A stretch of 64,000 bases of DNA from NORP240 sp942492445 (GTDB taxonomy: Bacteria > Pseudomonadota > Gammaproteobacteria > Pseudomonadales > Pseudohongiellaceae). The stretch is from positions 69,724 to 133,723 of the forward strand of contig CALOEW010000033.1 of the NCBI GenBank assembly GCA_942492445.1, read 5' to 3'. The notes under the pieces were generated by a model, which worked only from the letters and a program-made list of their open reading frames with translations, was not told where the DNA came from and made no database searches. A program made the translations under genes and the position numbers. The stretch's first letter is position 1. Each line of letters opens with the position of its first letter. Of the stretch, positions 50,099 through 59,530 are shown piece by piece.

Positions 50099-50735
50099 CT
50101 CGAAGCCACGACTAACTAACAGGCCTCCAACGGATGGGAACTAAATCGCACTCTTACTGATTAGTCACAATCAGTGAAGTTTTGTTGTAACCCGGAGGCC
50201 GCACCGCCCCAGGGGGATCTGATCCTCCGCAACTTGCACCCCTCCGGGATTCCCTCCCTCACTCGGTCGCAAGCCCTGGAATACGGTCTTGCCCGGACGA
50301 TGCTGCGTTTTTATCGCTCCGTCCTCAGACTCCACTGGACCGGTGATCAGTGCCAGAATTCAAAGCTTGTGGAAACCGGTAGGGCTATAACTGAAGATGG
50401 TACCATTGAAACTTCCGGGCCTCATTCAGAACCTGGATGCACAATTCGAGGTCACCTATCCTGTTCAACCCGTCAACCCGTCAACCCGTCCAATCCGTCA
50501 ACCCGTCAACCCTCCAATCCATCAGAACGAATAAGCACGCTAATCCCGCACTCTATCAACGCGTGGCCGGCAGGCACCGGTTCCGTGAAACCCGCCAGTG
50601 GTGGCTGAAGGAGGAGAAATCCTACCGGTAACCCGGAAAATCTTCATCCACAGGTCTCTTGTGTACAGAGAAGCCCTGTCTTTTTTCAGCAAGATAGGTA
50701 CTTCTTTACCAATGTGGGACAACAATGCCGGTCGC
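50099..50735. repeat. Noncoding region with diverged duplicate near 54.6-54.9 kb (copy A)
   Basis: An ~840-nt gene-free spacer between phoU and the porin. Segments such as CTCGAAGCCAC-ACTAACT, CTGATCCTCCGCA-CTTGCACCCC, CCCGCCAG-TGGCTGAAG, TCATCCACAGGT, AGAAGCCCTGT and AATGTGGGAC-ACAATGC recur in the same order and strand before ompA. An ORF at 50174-50608 is open but shows no protein-like sequence. It may be a duplicated leader, a small-RNA locus or an old duplication that once carried phoR-phoB or the porin. Confidence 0.65.
50465..50520. repeat. Short tandem repeat of CAACCCGT
   Basis: Five near-perfect and two decayed copies of an 8-nt unit inside the noncoding region before the porin. 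A rudimentary form is seen in the second copy at 54.67-54.70 kb. No spacers, so not a CRISPR. Confidence 0.8.
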
Positions 50736-50798
50736 GCAAAAGTCTGAAGGCAGGCTTCAGCCAGTCAACTGTGTCAGTTAAGTTACCCGAGTGTCATA

Positions 50799-50828
50799 TT
50801 GTCATGAAACTGTAATATTTCTGCAATA
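50799..50828 (+). promoter_or_regulatory. Pho box, three units, upstream of the porin
   Basis: TTGTCAT-GAAA-CTGTAAT-ATTT-CTGCAAT: three 7-mers each separated by 4 nt, the direct-repeat form bound by PhoB dimers. It lies ~70 nt before the porin start. Confidence 0.85.
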
Positions 50829-50895
50829 GAGTGCCCGGTACTAACCAGAGGGAACCAATACCCGATAGAAGTCACGTTTGTCCGGAGAAAACCCC

Positions 50896-52332
50896 ATGAA
50901 CCTGAACAAGGGAGCCACCAGGCTACAACAGCTCATTCTTGCCGCGGTACTGTCACAATCAACTGTCGGCACTCAGGCTGCAGACCGGGAGTTGTTGGAT
51001 ATTCTGCTGGAAAACGGGGCGATAACCCAGGAACAACACGACGGATTGCTGCAACGGGAAACCCTGACCAGTGAGGATATCCTGGAGCCTGCCGCTGCCA
51101 TCGAAGAGCAACCGGAATTCAGGGAAGCAGTGGCGGCTGAGGTCTCCCGCCAGATTAATGATCAGCTTCCGGTCCGAGCCACTCATGGCAACAATGGATT
51201 CCGCCTGGAAACACGGGATGGAAACTTCCGGACCGAACTGCAGTGGCGGGCGCAGATGCGGTACACAGATCCGTACCGGTCCGACCCGCGGCAACTTTCC
51301 GATTTTGCCAGTAATGAACAATCTAACTTTGAGGCCCGCCGATTGCGGATGAAAATTGGTGGCCACGGATTTCAACCCTGGATCCAGTACTATTTTGAGG
51401 TGGATCTGATGCCATCCCGTGATGTGGACGACCCCAGTGAGGCTTCCAGTGCCAGAGTGATCGACTGGCGCATCGATCTGGCCAAATGGGACTGGGGTGG
51501 CATTCGTATCGGTCAGTGGAAAGTGGACCTGAACAGAGAGCGCGTGGATTCTTCCGGGCGGCAACAGTTCGTGGAGCGTTCCATCGCCAACCGTGTATTT
51601 ACCATCGATCGTCAGATCGGTGTGCAACTGCGCGGGCATCTATTCCAGGATACGGCAGCTGACATGCGCTACTACGCAGGTGTCTTCAACGGCGAAGGCC
51701 GCGGCGTAAACAATGCCGACGACAACCTGATGTACATGGCGCGGATTCAATGGAATTTTCTGGGTCGTGACCTGTCCTGGCGACAGACAGACGTGGAATT
51801 TACCGAACTGCCAACCGGAAGCCTGGCCATTGCAGGTATGACTCACACCGGCAGTTGTACACGCTGGTCTTCCTCCGGTTGCGGCAGCCTGGACGGATTC
51901 ACATCACCCGCCAAAGCGGCCTCAGACCAGTACGACATCCGCCAGGTGGTGCAGGAATTTGCTTTTAAGTATCGCGGTTTTTCCGCTCAGCAGGAGCTGC
52001 ACCGGAAACAAATACATGACCGTCTGAGCGGAACCCGCAGTGAACTGACCGGAGGCTATCTCCAGGCCGGCTATTTTTTCCATAATCTGTTTCCAGCAAT
52101 ACCGGCCCCGCTCGAACTCGCCGCCCGCTATGCCTATGTGGATGAACCCAATGCGGTCATTCGGGGTTTCGAGAACGAACGCCGCGAATTCACCCTGGGC
52201 GCCAACTGGTTCTTTGCCGGTCACAACAGCAAGCTGACACTCGACTATTCCCACCTGACCCTGGACGACGCATACCAGGGCCAGGACGAGGGTGACAATC
52301 GGTTGCGTTTTCAATTGGATGTCTCGTTCTAG
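50896..52332 (+). CDS. Phosphate-selective porin, OprP/OprO family
   Basis: A 478-residue exported outer-membrane porin. Signal peptide up to GTQAAD; a short helical/coiled N-terminal region (about 25-85: LLDILLENGAITQEQHDGLL) typical of OprP relatives; then a 16-strand type barrel ending in RFQLDVSF with the terminal Phe. A Pho box directly upstream fits induction by phosphate starvation. A TTG at 50878 opens the same frame, but ATG 50896 has GGAGAA at the right distance and starts the signal peptide. Pyrophosphate/polyphosphate versus phosphate preference is not decidable. Confidence 0.9.
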   Translation: MNLNKGATRLQQLILAAVLSQSTVGTQAADRELLDILLENGAITQEQHDGLLQRETLTSEDILEPAAAIEEQPEFREAVAAEVSRQINDQLPVRATHGNNGFRLETRDGNFRTELQWRAQMRYTDPYRSDPRQLSDFASNEQSNFEARRLRMKIGGHGFQPWIQYYFEVDLMPSRDVDDPSEASSARVIDWRIDLAKWDWGGIRIGQWKVDLNRERVDSSGRQQFVERSIANRVFTIDRQIGVQLRGHLFQDTAADMRYYAGVFNGEGRGVNNADDNLMYMARIQWNFLGRDLSWRQTDVEFTELPTGSLAIAGMTHTGSCTRWSSSGCGSLDGFTSPAKAASDQYDIRQVVQEFAFKYRGFSAQQELHRKQIHDRLSGTRSELTGGYLQAGYFFHNLFPAIPAPLELAARYAYVDEPNAVIRGFENERREFTLGANWFFAGHNSKLTLDYSHLTLDDAYQGQDEGDNRLRFQLDVSF

Positions 52333-52416
52333 GGCCTGTTCATACTAATCTGATTATCGCTGCAGGGGGCCATTTTTGCCTCCAGCGTTTTTGGAATGCG
52401 CTTATTTGGAGGTTTC

Positions 52417-53706
52417 TTAGGTGTTGCTGAAGCGGCAGGTAAAACAGCTGCCATTGCCGGGGCTGCTTTCAACGTGCAAGGTGGCGCCGTGGCGTGCCAG
52501 GATGTGTTTGACTATGGCCAGTCCAAGACCGGTGCCACCCGTAGAGCTGGAACGGCTGACGTCCACCCGGTAAAAACGCTCAGTCAGGCGTGGTATATGC
52601 TGGGCGGCAATTCCGATTCCATTGTCTTTGACCGCTACCTCTATGCCGGTGTCAGTACGCGTTCCACGAAGTACGATTCTGCCACCAGCGGGTGTGTACT
52701 TGGCAGCGTTGATCGACAGGTTGGAGATGGCACTGTAAAGTTCGCCTCGATCTCCGGTCAGCATGATCTCTTCGTCACACTCAACTGTGATAGAGTGATC
52801 CTTATCTTCAAAAATATTCAGGGTGTCACCCCGGATCTCATTCAGCAGGGAATGAACATTGACCGGCTTCTGGCCAATTGAAATCGCCCTGGTTTCGAGC
52901 CTGGAAAGGATCAGCAGGTCACGCAGGATGTTTTCCATCCGCTGCGATTGCTGGTGCATTTGTTCCACAGCCTTTTTCCATTTTGGCTCCAGGAACTGGC
53001 TGTTGTCCAGCAGGGTTTCCAGGTAGCCGCTGATGACAGTAATAGGAGTTCTGAGCTCATGGGAAACGTTTCCCACAAAGTCCTTGCGCATCATTTCAAG
53101 CTTCTGAACCTGGGTCACGTCACGCACGATAACCAGTTTTTCGTTTTCACCGAACAGGGTGATGTTGACTTCAAGGATGAGGTTATTGTTGACCGGTGAG
53201 TTAATTATGAGAGGGTCGGTGTATTCCCGTTGGGAGAAAAATTGAGTGAATCGAGGGTCGCGAATCAGGTTGCTGGCGTTTTGTCCGCGGTCATTGGGGA
53301 AGTGGATCCCGAGCAGGGCTTCTGCCTTGATGTTCCACCATTCCAGTGCATTTTTATAGTCAATGAGTATGAGGCCGATATCGAGCGCCGCTACCGATTT
53401 CTGCGCCCTGGCAAGAGTGTGCTGAAGTTCTTCCTGGGCCTTGATACTGTCCCGGTGCAGGCGGTACACATTGTCGAACAGCAGCCCCCAATAACCAATT
53501 CCGTCCGGAGGAGGCGCCTGAGAACCCTCTTTCAGTTTCTGCAGCCAGTGGTCGAGTTTGCGCAGCTGCATGAGGCAGAACCCCAGGTAGATCAGTGCTG
53601 CAAAAAACAGGAACAGGGGAATGTTGCCGAATAGGAAGCCGAGCAGGCCTCCTGCCAGCAGCACCAGCAGAATGCGGTTGATTTCCAGTCGCCAGTCTTG
53701 AGCCAA
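52417..53706 (-). CDS. phoR: Phosphate regulon sensor kinase PhoR
   Basis: A 429-residue kinase: two close N-terminal membrane helices, the charged PhoR linker, a PAS domain (about 95-190: LDIGLILIDYKNALEWWN), HisKA with phospho-His in NVSHELRTP and HATPase_c (NLSINAAKYT, DNGIGI, GTGLGLAIVKHI). No periplasmic sensing domain, as in PhoR generally; it reads the Pst/PhoU state. TTG start at 53706 with AAGGT upstream. It follows phoB by 100 nt and is convergent with the porin. Confidence 0.93.
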   Translation of the reverse strand: MAQDWRLEINRILLVLLAGGLLGFLFGNIPLFLFFAALIYLGFCLMQLRKLDHWLQKLKEGSQAPPPDGIGYWGLLFDNVYRLHRDSIKAQEELQHTLARAQKSVAALDIGLILIDYKNALEWWNIKAEALLGIHFPNDRGQNASNLIRDPRFTQFFSQREYTDPLIINSPVNNNLILEVNITLFGENEKLVIVRDVTQVQKLEMMRKDFVGNVSHELRTPITVISGYLETLLDNSQFLEPKWKKAVEQMHQQSQRMENILRDLLILSRLETRAISIGQKPVNVHSLLNEIRGDTLNIFEDKDHSITVECDEEIMLTGDRGELYSAISNLSINAAKYTPAGGRIVLRGTRTDTGIEVAVKDNGIGIAAQHIPRLTERFYRVDVSRSSSTGGTGLGLAIVKHILARHGATLHVESSPGNGSCFTCRFSNT

Positions 53707-53806
53707 GATTCAGACCTTAATGGGTAAATTTTGCGGCACTATAGCCAATACCCGGGATGAAATAAACGGTGAATCACCGGTAATCCGACATCTGATGGGT
53801 CTGCAG

Positions 53807-54514
53807 TCAGGAAGGCTTTACAGAAAACCGGTAGCCGGCCCCGCGCACGGTCTGGATCAGCTTGGCGTAATTGATGCTGCTTTCAATAGAGCCCAGTGCT
53901 TTCCGCAATCGGCGAATGTGAACGTCGATGGTACGTTCGTCCAGGTACACGTTGCCGCCCCACACCTGGTCCTGAATGTTGTCACGGCTGAAAACCTTTT
54001 CCTGATGAGACATGAAGAACTTCAGCAGTCGAAATTCCGTGGGTCCCATCTCAACGGGTTTCTCTTCGATGGTGATGCGGTGGCTGGCGGGATCCAATTG
54101 CAGATCGTAGACCCGCAGCACCTTGTCCTGCTGTTTGCCCTGGGAGCGACGCAACACGGCCTTGATCCGTGCTACCAGCTCTCTGGGGGAGAAGGGCTTG
54201 GTGACGTAATCGTCGATGCCGGCGTTCAACCCCTGGACCTTGTTGTCTTCACTGGCTTTGGCCGTCAACATGATAATCGGGATGTTCTCGGTCAATTGCT
54301 CGCGTTTCAGGCGCCTCGCCAGTTCGATGCCACTGCCACCGGGCAGCATCCAATCCAGCAGTATCAAGTCCGGCTTGCTGTCAACGACGGCCACATGCGC
54401 CTGATGTGCCGATTCAGCAGAAATACTGTCGTAACCGGCCAGGTCGAGCGTGATGGCAATCATGTCCTTGATAGCCGGCTCGTCTTCCACAATAAGGATC
54501 TTTGCATCCGCCAT
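53807..54514 (-). CDS. phoB: Phosphate regulon response regulator PhoB
   Basis: A 235-residue OmpR-type regulator. Receiver: VEDEPAI, LILLDWMLPGGSG (phospho-Asp) and VTKPFSP. The winged helix carries LLKFFMSHQEKVFSRDNI and RTIDVHIRRLRKAL and ends in VRGAGYRFSV, all characteristic of PhoB. It has its own Pho box upstream (54574-54591), so autoactivation is expected. Order phoB-phoR on the minus strand mirrors pst-phoU on the plus strand. Confidence 0.95.
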   Translation of the reverse strand: MADAKILIVEDEPAIKDMIAITLDLAGYDSISAESAHQAHVAVVDSKPDLILLDWMLPGGSGIELARRLKREQLTENIPIIMLTAKASEDNKVQGLNAGIDDYVTKPFSPRELVARIKAVLRRSQGKQQDKVLRVYDLQLDPASHRITIEEKPVEMGPTEFRLLKFFMSHQEKVFSRDNIQDQVWGGNVYLDERTIDVHIRRLRKALGSIESSINYAKLIQTVRGAGYRFSVKPS

Positions 54515-54573
54515 GGAAATTTACTCGGGGCAACATACCCTGTTGATTTGCGGAGTATTTTACTCGCGTTAAT

Positions 54574-54591
54574 ATGACAAAACCATGACAA
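54574..54591 (-). promoter_or_regulatory. Pho box upstream of phoB
   Basis: The minus strand reads TTGTCAT-GGTT-TTGTCAT, two identical Pho 7-mers with a 4-nt spacer, 60 nt before the phoB start. Confidence 0.88.
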
Positions 54592-54615
54592 TCGTCGCCA
54601 CCGGAACCTCACCGG

Positions 54616-54925
54616 CCCGGGGGAATCTGATTCTCCGCACCTTGCACCCCGCTCGAAGCCACAACTAACTGACAACCCTCCAACCCCGAAAACAAAACTG
54701 CACGCTATCTGAGTTTCAAATTCAGTACTTGCTGACTTATCACCCAAGGAGTTTGAGCACACTGCAGGCATCAATTCCGTGAATCCCGCCAGAAATGGCT
54801 GAAGTAGGAAAACCCTTCTCGGGAAGCTCGGAAATTTGTCATCCACAGGTCCCTTGAGCCCAAAGAAGCCCTGTATTCTTACTGGCAAAATTGAAACTTC
54901 AAAAAAATGTGGGACGACAATGCGA
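54616..54925. repeat. Noncoding duplicate, copy B, before ompA
   Basis: About 300 nt sharing ordered blocks with 50099-50735 on the same strand, but without most of the tandem repeat and a ~200-nt internal stretch. It ends with AATGTGGGACGACAATGC, like copy A (ACAACAATGC). No credible ORF. Together the two copies bracket the porin-phoR-phoB genes. Confidence 0.7.
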
Positions 54926-55023
54926 GGTTTCCTAATGTTATCTACAGGAATATTTCGTATAATTGCAAATCCGCTGAGGCGGTGATCAAGGTAAACTCAT
55001 TCACTCTATTTCTGGTGGAAATA

Positions 55024-56091
55024 ATGCGTAGAAATTTTCCCAAGCTGTGCACGGCCGGTGCACTGGCAGTATTGATTTTTCAGTCAGGCAATCTGACGGC
55101 AGCAGAAGGGCAGTTTTATATTGCTCCGGGAATCCAATGGATGGATTTCGACAATCAGTGGCAGCTGGATAACGATACAGGCTATTTTTTGGGTCTGGGA
55201 TATGACGTCACAGACCGATGGAGCGTGGAATTCAATGTTGCGGGCCTTGATCCCAGCCACGCTAACGGTTCCGATCAGGATGTCGATCTGTGGAAAGTGG
55301 ATCTGCTCTATGGACTGAATCTGAATATCGGACCATTCCAGCCGTTTCTGGTGACTGGTATCGGCGAGGTCGATATAGCGGGAGGCGATGAAAGCCTGTG
55401 GAATTATGGCGGTGGGCTTCGCTACGACTTTACCGACAACCTGTCACTGCGTGCCGGGGTCAGGAATTTTCTAATTCAGGACAGAGACCATGAAGACAAT
55501 GAGCTGGGTATCGAGACCACATTGATATTCCGCTTCGGCGGGAGTGGTCGTGGGGCCTCCACACCGTCACCCGCCGTTAGCGAGATGCCAGGCTCCCGGG
55601 CGCCCGCTTCGGCTCCCGAACCTGACGCCGACAGCGATGGTGTTCCCGACAGCCGTGACGCCTGCCCGGACACTCCACGCAGCTATGCGGTGGACTCCCG
55701 TGGTTGCCCGATACCAATCGAAGAGGTTGCGCGGGTTGAACTGGATGTAAAGTTCGAGTTTGATCGCTCCGAGGTGAGTCCTCAGTACCTTCCTGAAATT
55801 CGACAGGTCGCTGAGTTTATGGATCAATACCCTGACGTGATAGTGGAACTGGAAGGCCATACTGACAGCTCGGGCCCTGAAATCTACAACCAGGGTCTGT
55901 CCCAGCGGCGCGCCGATTCAGTCCGACAGGTGTTGATCGACCAGTTCGACATTCAGGCCAGTCGTGTTACCGCCACCGGTTATGGCGAGTCACAACCGGT
56001 CGCCAGCAACGACACCCCCGCCGGTCGGGAGCAGAACCGCAGAGTGATCACGGTTATTATCAAAACCCTGCAAAACTACCGACCTCGCTAA
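55024..56091 (+). CDS. OmpA-family outer-membrane protein with thrombospondin type 3 linker
   Basis: A 355-residue exported protein: signal peptide (GALAVLIFQSGNLTAA), an eight-strand OmpA-type barrel (about 25-175), a Pro/Ala-rich hinge, a calcium-type TSP3 segment (DADSDGVPDSRDACPDTP) and a C-terminal OmpA domain that binds peptidoglycan (VKFEFDRSEV, LEGHTDSSGPEIYNQGLSQRRADSV, GYGESQPVASN). ATG 55024 is chosen as the start of the signal peptide; the frame is open for another 39 codons upstream. A terminator follows the stop. Confidence 0.92.
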   Translation: MRRNFPKLCTAGALAVLIFQSGNLTAAEGQFYIAPGIQWMDFDNQWQLDNDTGYFLGLGYDVTDRWSVEFNVAGLDPSHANGSDQDVDLWKVDLLYGLNLNIGPFQPFLVTGIGEVDIAGGDESLWNYGGGLRYDFTDNLSLRAGVRNFLIQDRDHEDNELGIETTLIFRFGGSGRGASTPSPAVSEMPGSRAPASAPEPDADSDGVPDSRDACPDTPRSYAVDSRGCPIPIEEVARVELDVKFEFDRSEVSPQYLPEIRQVAEFMDQYPDVIVELEGHTDSSGPEIYNQGLSQRRADSVRQVLIDQFDIQASRVTATGYGESQPVASNDTPAGREQNRRVITVIIKTLQNYRPR

Positions 56092-56104
56092 TGCCGGATT
56101 CAGT

Positions 56105-56134
56105 TGCCGGCCCGGTTCGGGCCGGCATTCTGTT
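56105..56134 (+). terminator. Rho-independent terminator after the OmpA-family gene
   Basis: A 10-bp GC-rich stem (56105-56114 with 56118-56127) with loop GTT, then TTCTGTT. Confidence 0.75.
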
Positions 56135-56198
56135 GAAGCCGCCCCACCTGACATCAGTCAGTTCCCAACTGGATGCCTGTAGATAGAGATAATCGCCG

Positions 56199-56738
56199 GT
56201 GTACGTACCCGCTATCAGCGACCGTGACCTTTCCTGGAAAGGCTATCGACAGGTTTTTCCCAGGCCATCTCACGAGTGGCGGGACTGGTTGCTGGACCCT
56301 GGCTCCCTGACCGAATCCCTTGTTGCGCACAGTGGCGGGAATTTCCGTGTTCAGATTGTGTCCCAGTGCTGGTGGCAGGGACACTCTCCTTATCTTGTCA
56401 GGCTCCTGGGCTCCAGACTTGCGAGGCAGCGCATGTGGTCGCGCAAGGTAATCCTGAGCGGGAACGATTTGCCCTGGGTACTGGCTCACACGCTGGTTCC
56501 CCAGGTCAGCCTCATGAGCCCGCTGGGCCAGGTAAAAAACCTGCGAAACAAGCCACTGGGCGCGTTTTTATTTTCTCATCCCGGACTTAGCCGTAGCAGG
56601 CTGGATATCGCCCCGGTCGGCGAATTCTGGGGCCGTTGTTCACTGTTTGAATTGTATCTGCGGCCGATCCTGGTGGCGGAATTCTTTTTACCCGCCCTGC
56701 TGGATAGTCACCCTTTGCTATCCCCGGTTGCGACCTGA
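56199..56738 (+). CDS. ubiC: Chorismate lyase (UbiC)
   Basis: A 179-residue cytoplasmic enzyme that releases pyruvate from chorismate to give 4-hydroxybenzoate, the head-group precursor of ubiquinone. Motifs: WSRKVILSGNDLPWVLAHTLVP (substrate Arg and the W...H..P stretch), KPLGAFLF, and the late Glu in LVAEFFLPA. GTG start. In Pseudomonas ubiC also lies beside the phoBR region, but ubiA is not next to it here. Confidence 0.88.
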   Translation: MYVPAISDRDLSWKGYRQVFPRPSHEWRDWLLDPGSLTESLVAHSGGNFRVQIVSQCWWQGHSPYLVRLLGSRLARQRMWSRKVILSGNDLPWVLAHTLVPQVSLMSPLGQVKNLRNKPLGAFLFSHPGLSRSRLDIAPVGEFWGRCSLFELYLRPILVAEFFLPALLDSHPLLSPVAT

Positions 56739-56865
56739 TTGCCACCCCGCCCTTGGGCCTGTCTGGTCTGGCGTACTCCCTGTCTCTGACTATACTTGAA
56801 TGTGCTGGCTATGGATCGCCAGCCCGAGTTACATGCAACAGTAAACTGCCAGGGATGGAGAATCG

Positions 56866-57792
56866 ATGAAACATTCTAAACATGGCGAAGTGGCCGATGC
56901 CCCCTTTGCTACCTACCAGGCTCTGCAGGCTGACGAATCCTGGGCCGATACGCAATCCTGCCCGGATGTCACCCGACTGTACCTCAGAGAAATAGGCGCC
57001 TCTCCACTGCTAAGCGCCAGCGAAGAAATTTATCACTCCCGGCGGGCGCGAGCTGGCGACGATGCCAGCCGCAACCGCATGATTGAAAGCAATCTGCGCC
57101 TGGTCGTAAAGATTGCCCGCCGCTATCTCAATCGGGGCATGTCACTGCTCGATCTGATCGAGGAGGGTAACCTCGGCCTGATCAGGGCGGTGGAGAAGTT
57201 CGATCCTGACAAGGGGTTCCGCTTTTCCACCTACGCCACCTGGTGGATCCGGCAGAACATTGAACGGGCACTGATGAATCAGGTTCGAACGGTTCGCCTG
57301 CCGGTGCACGTGGTCAAGGAGTTGAATGTCTGCCTTCGTGCCCGACGGGAATTGCTGCAGCAAAAGGCCAGCGAGCCCAGTGCCGAGGAAGTGGCCAGGC
57401 AGGCGGCCAAACCGGCTTCGAAAGTGAAGCGACTGTTGGCACTGGATGAAAGGATCACGCCACTTGACGATCCGCAAAATATCGATGCCCTGTCCAGTGA
57501 GGACGGCGGTCCGGTGGCAGAGCTGCCACGTGAACCCGACGAATTGATTCAGGACCACCAGATCGCCGAACGGCTGCGCCAATGGTTGAATGAGCTGCCG
57601 CCGAAGCACCGTGAAGTTCTGATTCGTCGTTTCGGGCTGAACGGTCACGCAGTTGACACTCTGGAAAACGTGGGTGCCGAGATAGGCCTCACCAGAGAGA
57701 GGGTCAGGCAGATTCAGATCGAGGCGCTGCACCAGTTGAAACAGATACTGGGCAGGGATGGGGTAGGCCGGGATATCATGTGTGAAACCTGA
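56866..57792 (+). CDS. rpoS: Stationary-phase sigma factor RpoS
   Basis: A 308-residue sigma-70 group 2 factor. Region 1.2 (DVTRLYLREIGASPLLSASEE), region 2 (SNLRLVVKIARRYLNRGMSLLDLIEEGNLGLIRAVEKFD, FSTYATWWIRQNIERA), region 3 and region 4 (LPPKHREVLIRRFGLNG, LTRERVRQIQIEAL). RpoS rather than RpoD or RpoH: short N-terminus, RTVRLPVHVVKELN and a TLENVGAEIGLTRERVRQ region 4. No nlpD or pcm gene is adjacent, unlike the usual nlpD-rpoS order. The ATG follows GGAGAATCG. Confidence 0.93.
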   Translation: MKHSKHGEVADAPFATYQALQADESWADTQSCPDVTRLYLREIGASPLLSASEEIYHSRRARAGDDASRNRMIESNLRLVVKIARRYLNRGMSLLDLIEEGNLGLIRAVEKFDPDKGFRFSTYATWWIRQNIERALMNQVRTVRLPVHVVKELNVCLRARRELLQQKASEPSAEEVARQAAKPASKVKRLLALDERITPLDDPQNIDALSSEDGGPVAELPREPDELIQDHQIAERLRQWLNELPPKHREVLIRRFGLNGHAVDTLENVGAEIGLTRERVRQIQIEALHQLKQILGRDGVGRDIMCET

Positions 57793-58227
57793 CCGGGTTT
57801 TTCTGTCAGCGGGCAGTCGATCAATGCCAATGCGCAGCCGCCAGCTGCGGCCGTCCCAGGCCTGGTTACAGTCCCCGCTTCCCTGAACTCGTCAGTCGCA
57901 AGTTTCATTCCTCTCCGCCTTTTCACGGGAACGATGCGGTCCTTTACATCGGCGTAAACCGTGACAAGTGGTTCATTGGCCTGGGTCTGTCACCGGGCCA
58001 GGCGTGGGCCGTACCGCTGAAAATGTTGGGCAGGCCGATAGTCTGGTTGAGAGTTTCAGGCCCGGCGCCAGGAAAAGTAAGATCGGGGATACGTGGTCGC
58101 CGGATTGTTGGCAGAAGACATAGAAATAAAGATAAAAATAATAAAAAACAATAAGAAAAGAGTAATTCTTCAGGCATATTATTCTCGTTTTTCAGACTGT
58201 CAGAAAACGCTTGATTCTTCGTGTTTA
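57793..58227. other. Intergenic region between rpoS and the GntR gene
   Basis: About 435 nt with no gene seen. It becomes very A-rich from about 58118 to 58170, which may be an UP-like element for the gntR promoter. A weak AAACC...GGTTTTT hairpin sits right at the end of rpoS. Confidence 0.55.
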
Positions 58228-58251
58228 GGTGTTATAGTGTTGTATAACACC
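58228..58251. promoter_or_regulatory. GntR (YtrA-type) operator
   Basis: GGTGTTATA-GTGTTG-TATAACACC: perfect 9-bp arms with a 6-nt centre. It sits 16 nt before the GTG of the GntR gene, so binding there would block initiation, as in YtrA-type autorepression. Confidence 0.75.
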
Positions 58252-58267
58252 TGGAGTGAGACCTGCT

Positions 58268-58651
58268 GTGCAAATTTCCTGGAACGACAAAGAGCCGATT
58301 TACCTGCAACTGCGGGATCGGCTGGTGGAGTTGATTCTGGACGGAGTATTGACTGAGGGGGAAGCGTTACCTTCAGTCCGCCAGATTTCCAGTGAACAGC
58401 GAATCAATCCAATTACAGTTTCCAAGGCCTTCCAGTTGATGGTGGATCAAGGTCTGGTGGAAAAGCGAAGGGGGCGTGGAATGTATGTTGTTACCGGTGC
58501 GAAAGCAGGACTTACCGATCTGGAAAGACAGCAGTTTCTGGAAGTGGAGTGGCCGGCAATTTTACGCCGGATTGCACGACTCGGGCTGGCGGTTGATGAA
58601 CTACCTGGCCGCGCGGCAATTGACCCTGACCCGAATTCTGATCACAGCTGA
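58268..58651 (+). CDS. GntR-family transcriptional regulator, YtrA subfamily
   Basis: A 127-residue regulator: winged helix-turn-helix (IYLQLRDRLVELILDGVLTEGEALPSVRQISSEQRINPITVSKAFQLMVDQGLVEKRRGRGMYV) and a short helical tail instead of a full effector domain, as in YtrA proteins. These usually control a neighbouring ABC exporter, here the damaged one directly downstream. GTG 58268 lies 11 nt after GGAG; an in-frame GTG at 58256 overlaps that site and is rejected. Confidence 0.88.
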   Translation: MQISWNDKEPIYLQLRDRLVELILDGVLTEGEALPSVRQISSEQRINPITVSKAFQLMVDQGLVEKRRGRGMYVVTGAKAGLTDLERQQFLEVEWPAILRRIARLGLAVDELPGRAAIDPDPNSDHS

Positions 58652-58661
58652 AGAAAGCATA

Positions 58662-59530
58662 ATGGAAGCCATTGTCAAAGCAAGTGCGACGGTAAAGTCG
58701 GCCTGGAAGGTTCGAAGCCCTGGACAGGATTGATCTCCGAAATGCCAGCGGCGCCATTATCGGCCTTATCGGACCCAACGGTGCAGGGAAAACCACCACC
58801 TTGAAGGCGCTGTTGGGTCTGTGTGATTTCGAGGGCGGGCGCTTTCAGTAGTGGGTCGTAACCCGCAGGTTGCCAGACACCGGCTGATGGAGGAGGTCTG
58901 TTTCATTGCTGATGTTGGGATTCTGCCCCGATGGTTGAAGGTCTGGCAGGCCCTGGAATACGTCGAGGGAGTACATCCGCGTTTCAACCGGCAAAAAGCC
59001 GAAACGTTTCTCGCGACTACACAAATCAACCCTCGCAGCAGGATAAAGGCACTGTCCAAAGGAATGGTTACCCAGCTTCATCTGGCCCTGGTTATGGCCA
59101 TCGATGTACGGTTGCTGGTGCTCGATGAGCCAACGCAGGGATTGGATATTATTTACCGCAAGGAATTCTATGATCGCCTGCTGAATGATTACTACGACGG
59201 CAAGCGGACAGTGATCATCAGCACGCATCAGGTCGAGGAAATTGAAACGCTGCTTACCCACCTGGTGTTCATCGATCGAGGGCGAATTGTTCTGGACGCG
59301 ATGTACAACAGCGTGGTTTGCAAGTTCTGGTCCGGGAGGATCTGGAGGACGCCATGAAAGTACGAGACCGTCTATACCGAAACCTGTTGGGTAAGAAGGC
59401 CTGTCTGTTTGAAAATCGCTCCCGGGAGGAACTGGCTCGCTTCGGTGAATTACATACGCCGGGAGTATCGGACCTGTTCGTAGCCAAACTGAGATCACTC
59501 AATGTTTCGGCGGAGGCGGCAGTCGATGAA
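58662..59530 (+). pseudogene. ABC transporter ATP-binding protein, frameshifted
   Basis: A YtrB-like ATPase split over at least three frames. Pieces: start MEAIVKAS at 58662; Walker A LIGPNGAGKTTTL near 58760-58800; then IADVGILPRWLKVWQALEYVEG, signature-like LSKGMVTQLHLALVMA, Walker B LLVLDEPTQGLD, and switch His STHQVEEIE; the C-terminal piece LEDAMKVRDRLYRNLL to VDE follows in another frame. Breaks at about 58700-58740, 58850 and 59310-59340 are one- or two-base changes. All catalytic motifs survive, so it is either very recently inactivated or intact in the organism and mis-sequenced. It would act with the permease and be repressed by the GntR gene. Confidence 0.8.

Noticed and set aside
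50174..50608. Open frame between phoU and the porin
   Set aside because: Contains the CAACCCGT tandem repeat and low-complexity residues; the region's duplicate at 54.6 kb does not keep the frame.
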